Shown: in pieces, positions 63,645 through 64,000 of the stretch | How positions within the stretch are numbered: the first letter of the stretch is position 1 | Layout: every line of letters begins with the position of its first letter | Source of the DNA: Betaproteobacteria bacterium | GTDB taxonomy: Bacteria; Pseudomonadota; Gammaproteobacteria; Burkholderiales; Ga0077523 | Direction: 5' to 3' | DNA length: 64,000 bases | Assembly (NCBI GenBank): GCA_016125475.1 | Contig: WGLR01000015.1 | Coordinates: forward strand, 26,089 to 90,088 | The notes under the pieces: model-generated | Seen by the model: the letters and a program-made list of their open reading frames with translations, nothing else | What the model was told of the DNA's origin: nothing | The model's database searches: none | Position numbers and translations under genes: made by a program

Positions 63645-64000
63645 ATGGCAGTTGCCAAGAAGAAGGCCCCTGCGGCCAGAAAGGCTCCGGCGAAGAAGGC
63701 TGCGCCGGCGGCCAAGAAGCCCGCCGCGAAGAAGGTAGCGGCGAAGACGACGGCGGCGAAGAAGCCGGCAGCCAAGAAGGTCGTAGCCAAGAAGCCGGCG
63801 GCCAAGAAGGCTGTAGCGAAGAAGCCGGCGGCCAAGAAGGTTGCGGCCAAGAAGCCGGTAGCCAAGAAGGTTGCGGCCAAGAAGCCGGCGGCCAAGAAGG
63901 TCGTAGCGAAGAAGCCGGCGGCCAAGAAGGTTGCGGCCAAGAAGCCGGCGGCCAAGAAGGTCGTAGCGAAGAAGCCGGCGGCCAAGAAGGTTGCGGCCAA
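63645..64000 (+). CDS. Histone H1-like lysine/alanine/proline-repeat protein (runs off the window)
   Basis: At least 118 aa from the ATG at 63645, with AGGAGG 7 bases upstream, and still open at the window end. Almost only K, A, P and [21 protein letters not shown] then decapeptides [10 protein letters not shown] and variants. This is the AlgP/Hc1-like, eukaryotic H1-tail-like class of DNA-binding proteins in betaproteobacteria. It is expected to bind and condense DNA without sequence specificity. The opposite strand is also open here, but it is a repeat-derived shadow. Confidence 0.85.
   Translation, partial: MAVAKKKAPAARKAPAKKAAPAAKKPAAKKVAAKTTAAKKPAAKKVVAKKPAAKKAVAKKPAAKKVAAKKPVAKKVAAKKPAAKKVVAKKPAAKKVAAKKPAAKKVVAKKPAAKKVAA
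63759..63998 (+). repeat. 30-bp tandem repeats coding [10 protein letters not shown]
   Basis: Eight contiguous 30-base units (10 codons each) are visible from 63759 to the window end, with substitutions mostly at the V/A positions (VVA, AVA, VAA) and one PV for PA. Such arrays change copy number easily, so the length of the protein tail may vary between strains. Confidence 0.85.

Noticed and set aside
63759..63998. Regular 30-base repeats resembling a CRISPR array
   Set aside because: Units are contiguous with no spacers and keep a reading frame; they encode the lysine-rich tail.
63620..64000. Long hydrophobic frame on the minus strand opposite the H1-like gene
   Set aside because: It is the mirror of the KKPAAKKV repeats (FLAAGFFAT units) and has no RBS or family; a repeat-derived shadow.

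Overview
The window is a GC-rich, densely coded chromosomal segment of a Gram-negative bacterium, most likely a betaproteobacterium. The evidence is gene order: birA-coaX-SPOR; rplU-rpmA-obgE-proB-CNP1-like divergent from ispB; a PP0621-like gene followed by pilS-pilR-ampD; and nrdA-nrdB followed by a lysine/alanine-repeat histone H1-like gene. There is no rRNA, CRISPR array, intact transposase or prophage. One tRNA gene (tRNA-Pro, anticodon CGG) is present.

Layout. 1-4.8 kb: universal stress protein (with an FNR-type box), biotin ligase, pantothenate kinase, SPOR protein and an SbmA/BacA-type ABC exporter. 5-7.4 kb: a signalling operon of a MerR-HTH/receiver fusion, a CheY-like receiver and a PAS protein whose C-terminal HD-GYP domain is visibly decayed. 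7.5-8.8 kb: HldE-C-type nucleotidyltransferase and a diiron protein. 8.9-21.4 kb: a large light/oxidative-stress locus. A LitR/CarH-type B12 photoreceptor-repressor with intact cobalamin motifs and an FeS-type photolyase-related gene are transcribed leftward. A small secreted protein, then folE2, a COG2907 flavoprotein, DUF1365, a cyclopropane-synthase-like methyltransferase, a chalcone-isomerase-like protein, an MFS carrier, a DUF3833 lipoprotein, an SDR, a SnoaL-like protein and a class I photolyase run rightward, mostly with 4-8 base overlaps. The shared promoter region holds two matching palindromes.

21.4-32.1 kb: a di-haem cytochrome/secreted AlgH-like pair, DUF1992, the 5-oxoprolinase genes pxpBCA, a DUF1272/methyltransferase pair, and a DctP + fused DctQM TRAP transporter. 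32.1-39.2 kb: a frameshifted formylglycine-generating-enzyme-like remnant with nested hairpins, an MddA-like methyltransferase/SnoaL pair divergent from an HxlR regulator, and a TAXI-type TRAP transporter. 37.7-45.7 kb: a DUF3482 GTPase and DUF2868 protein separated by a tautomerase, an outer-membrane protein, a dienelactone-hydrolase/SnoaL fusion and an orphan Tat-exported peptide-type binding protein. 45.7-48.9 kb: a rubrerythrin/Fe-S oxidoreductase/DUF3501/CNP1-like run behind a PerR-like palindrome. 48.9-58.4 kb: housekeeping genes, including an L21 protein with an added helix-hairpin-helix domain. 58.4-64 kb: NrdR-box-controlled nrdAB and the start of an H1-like gene.

The most noteworthy unit is the light locus. 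Its effector genes resemble the set that is under sigmaE-ChrR singlet-oxygen control in Rhodobacter, but here the set sits beside a B12 light sensor, together with two different photolyases and a pterin/folate enzyme that could feed their cofactors.
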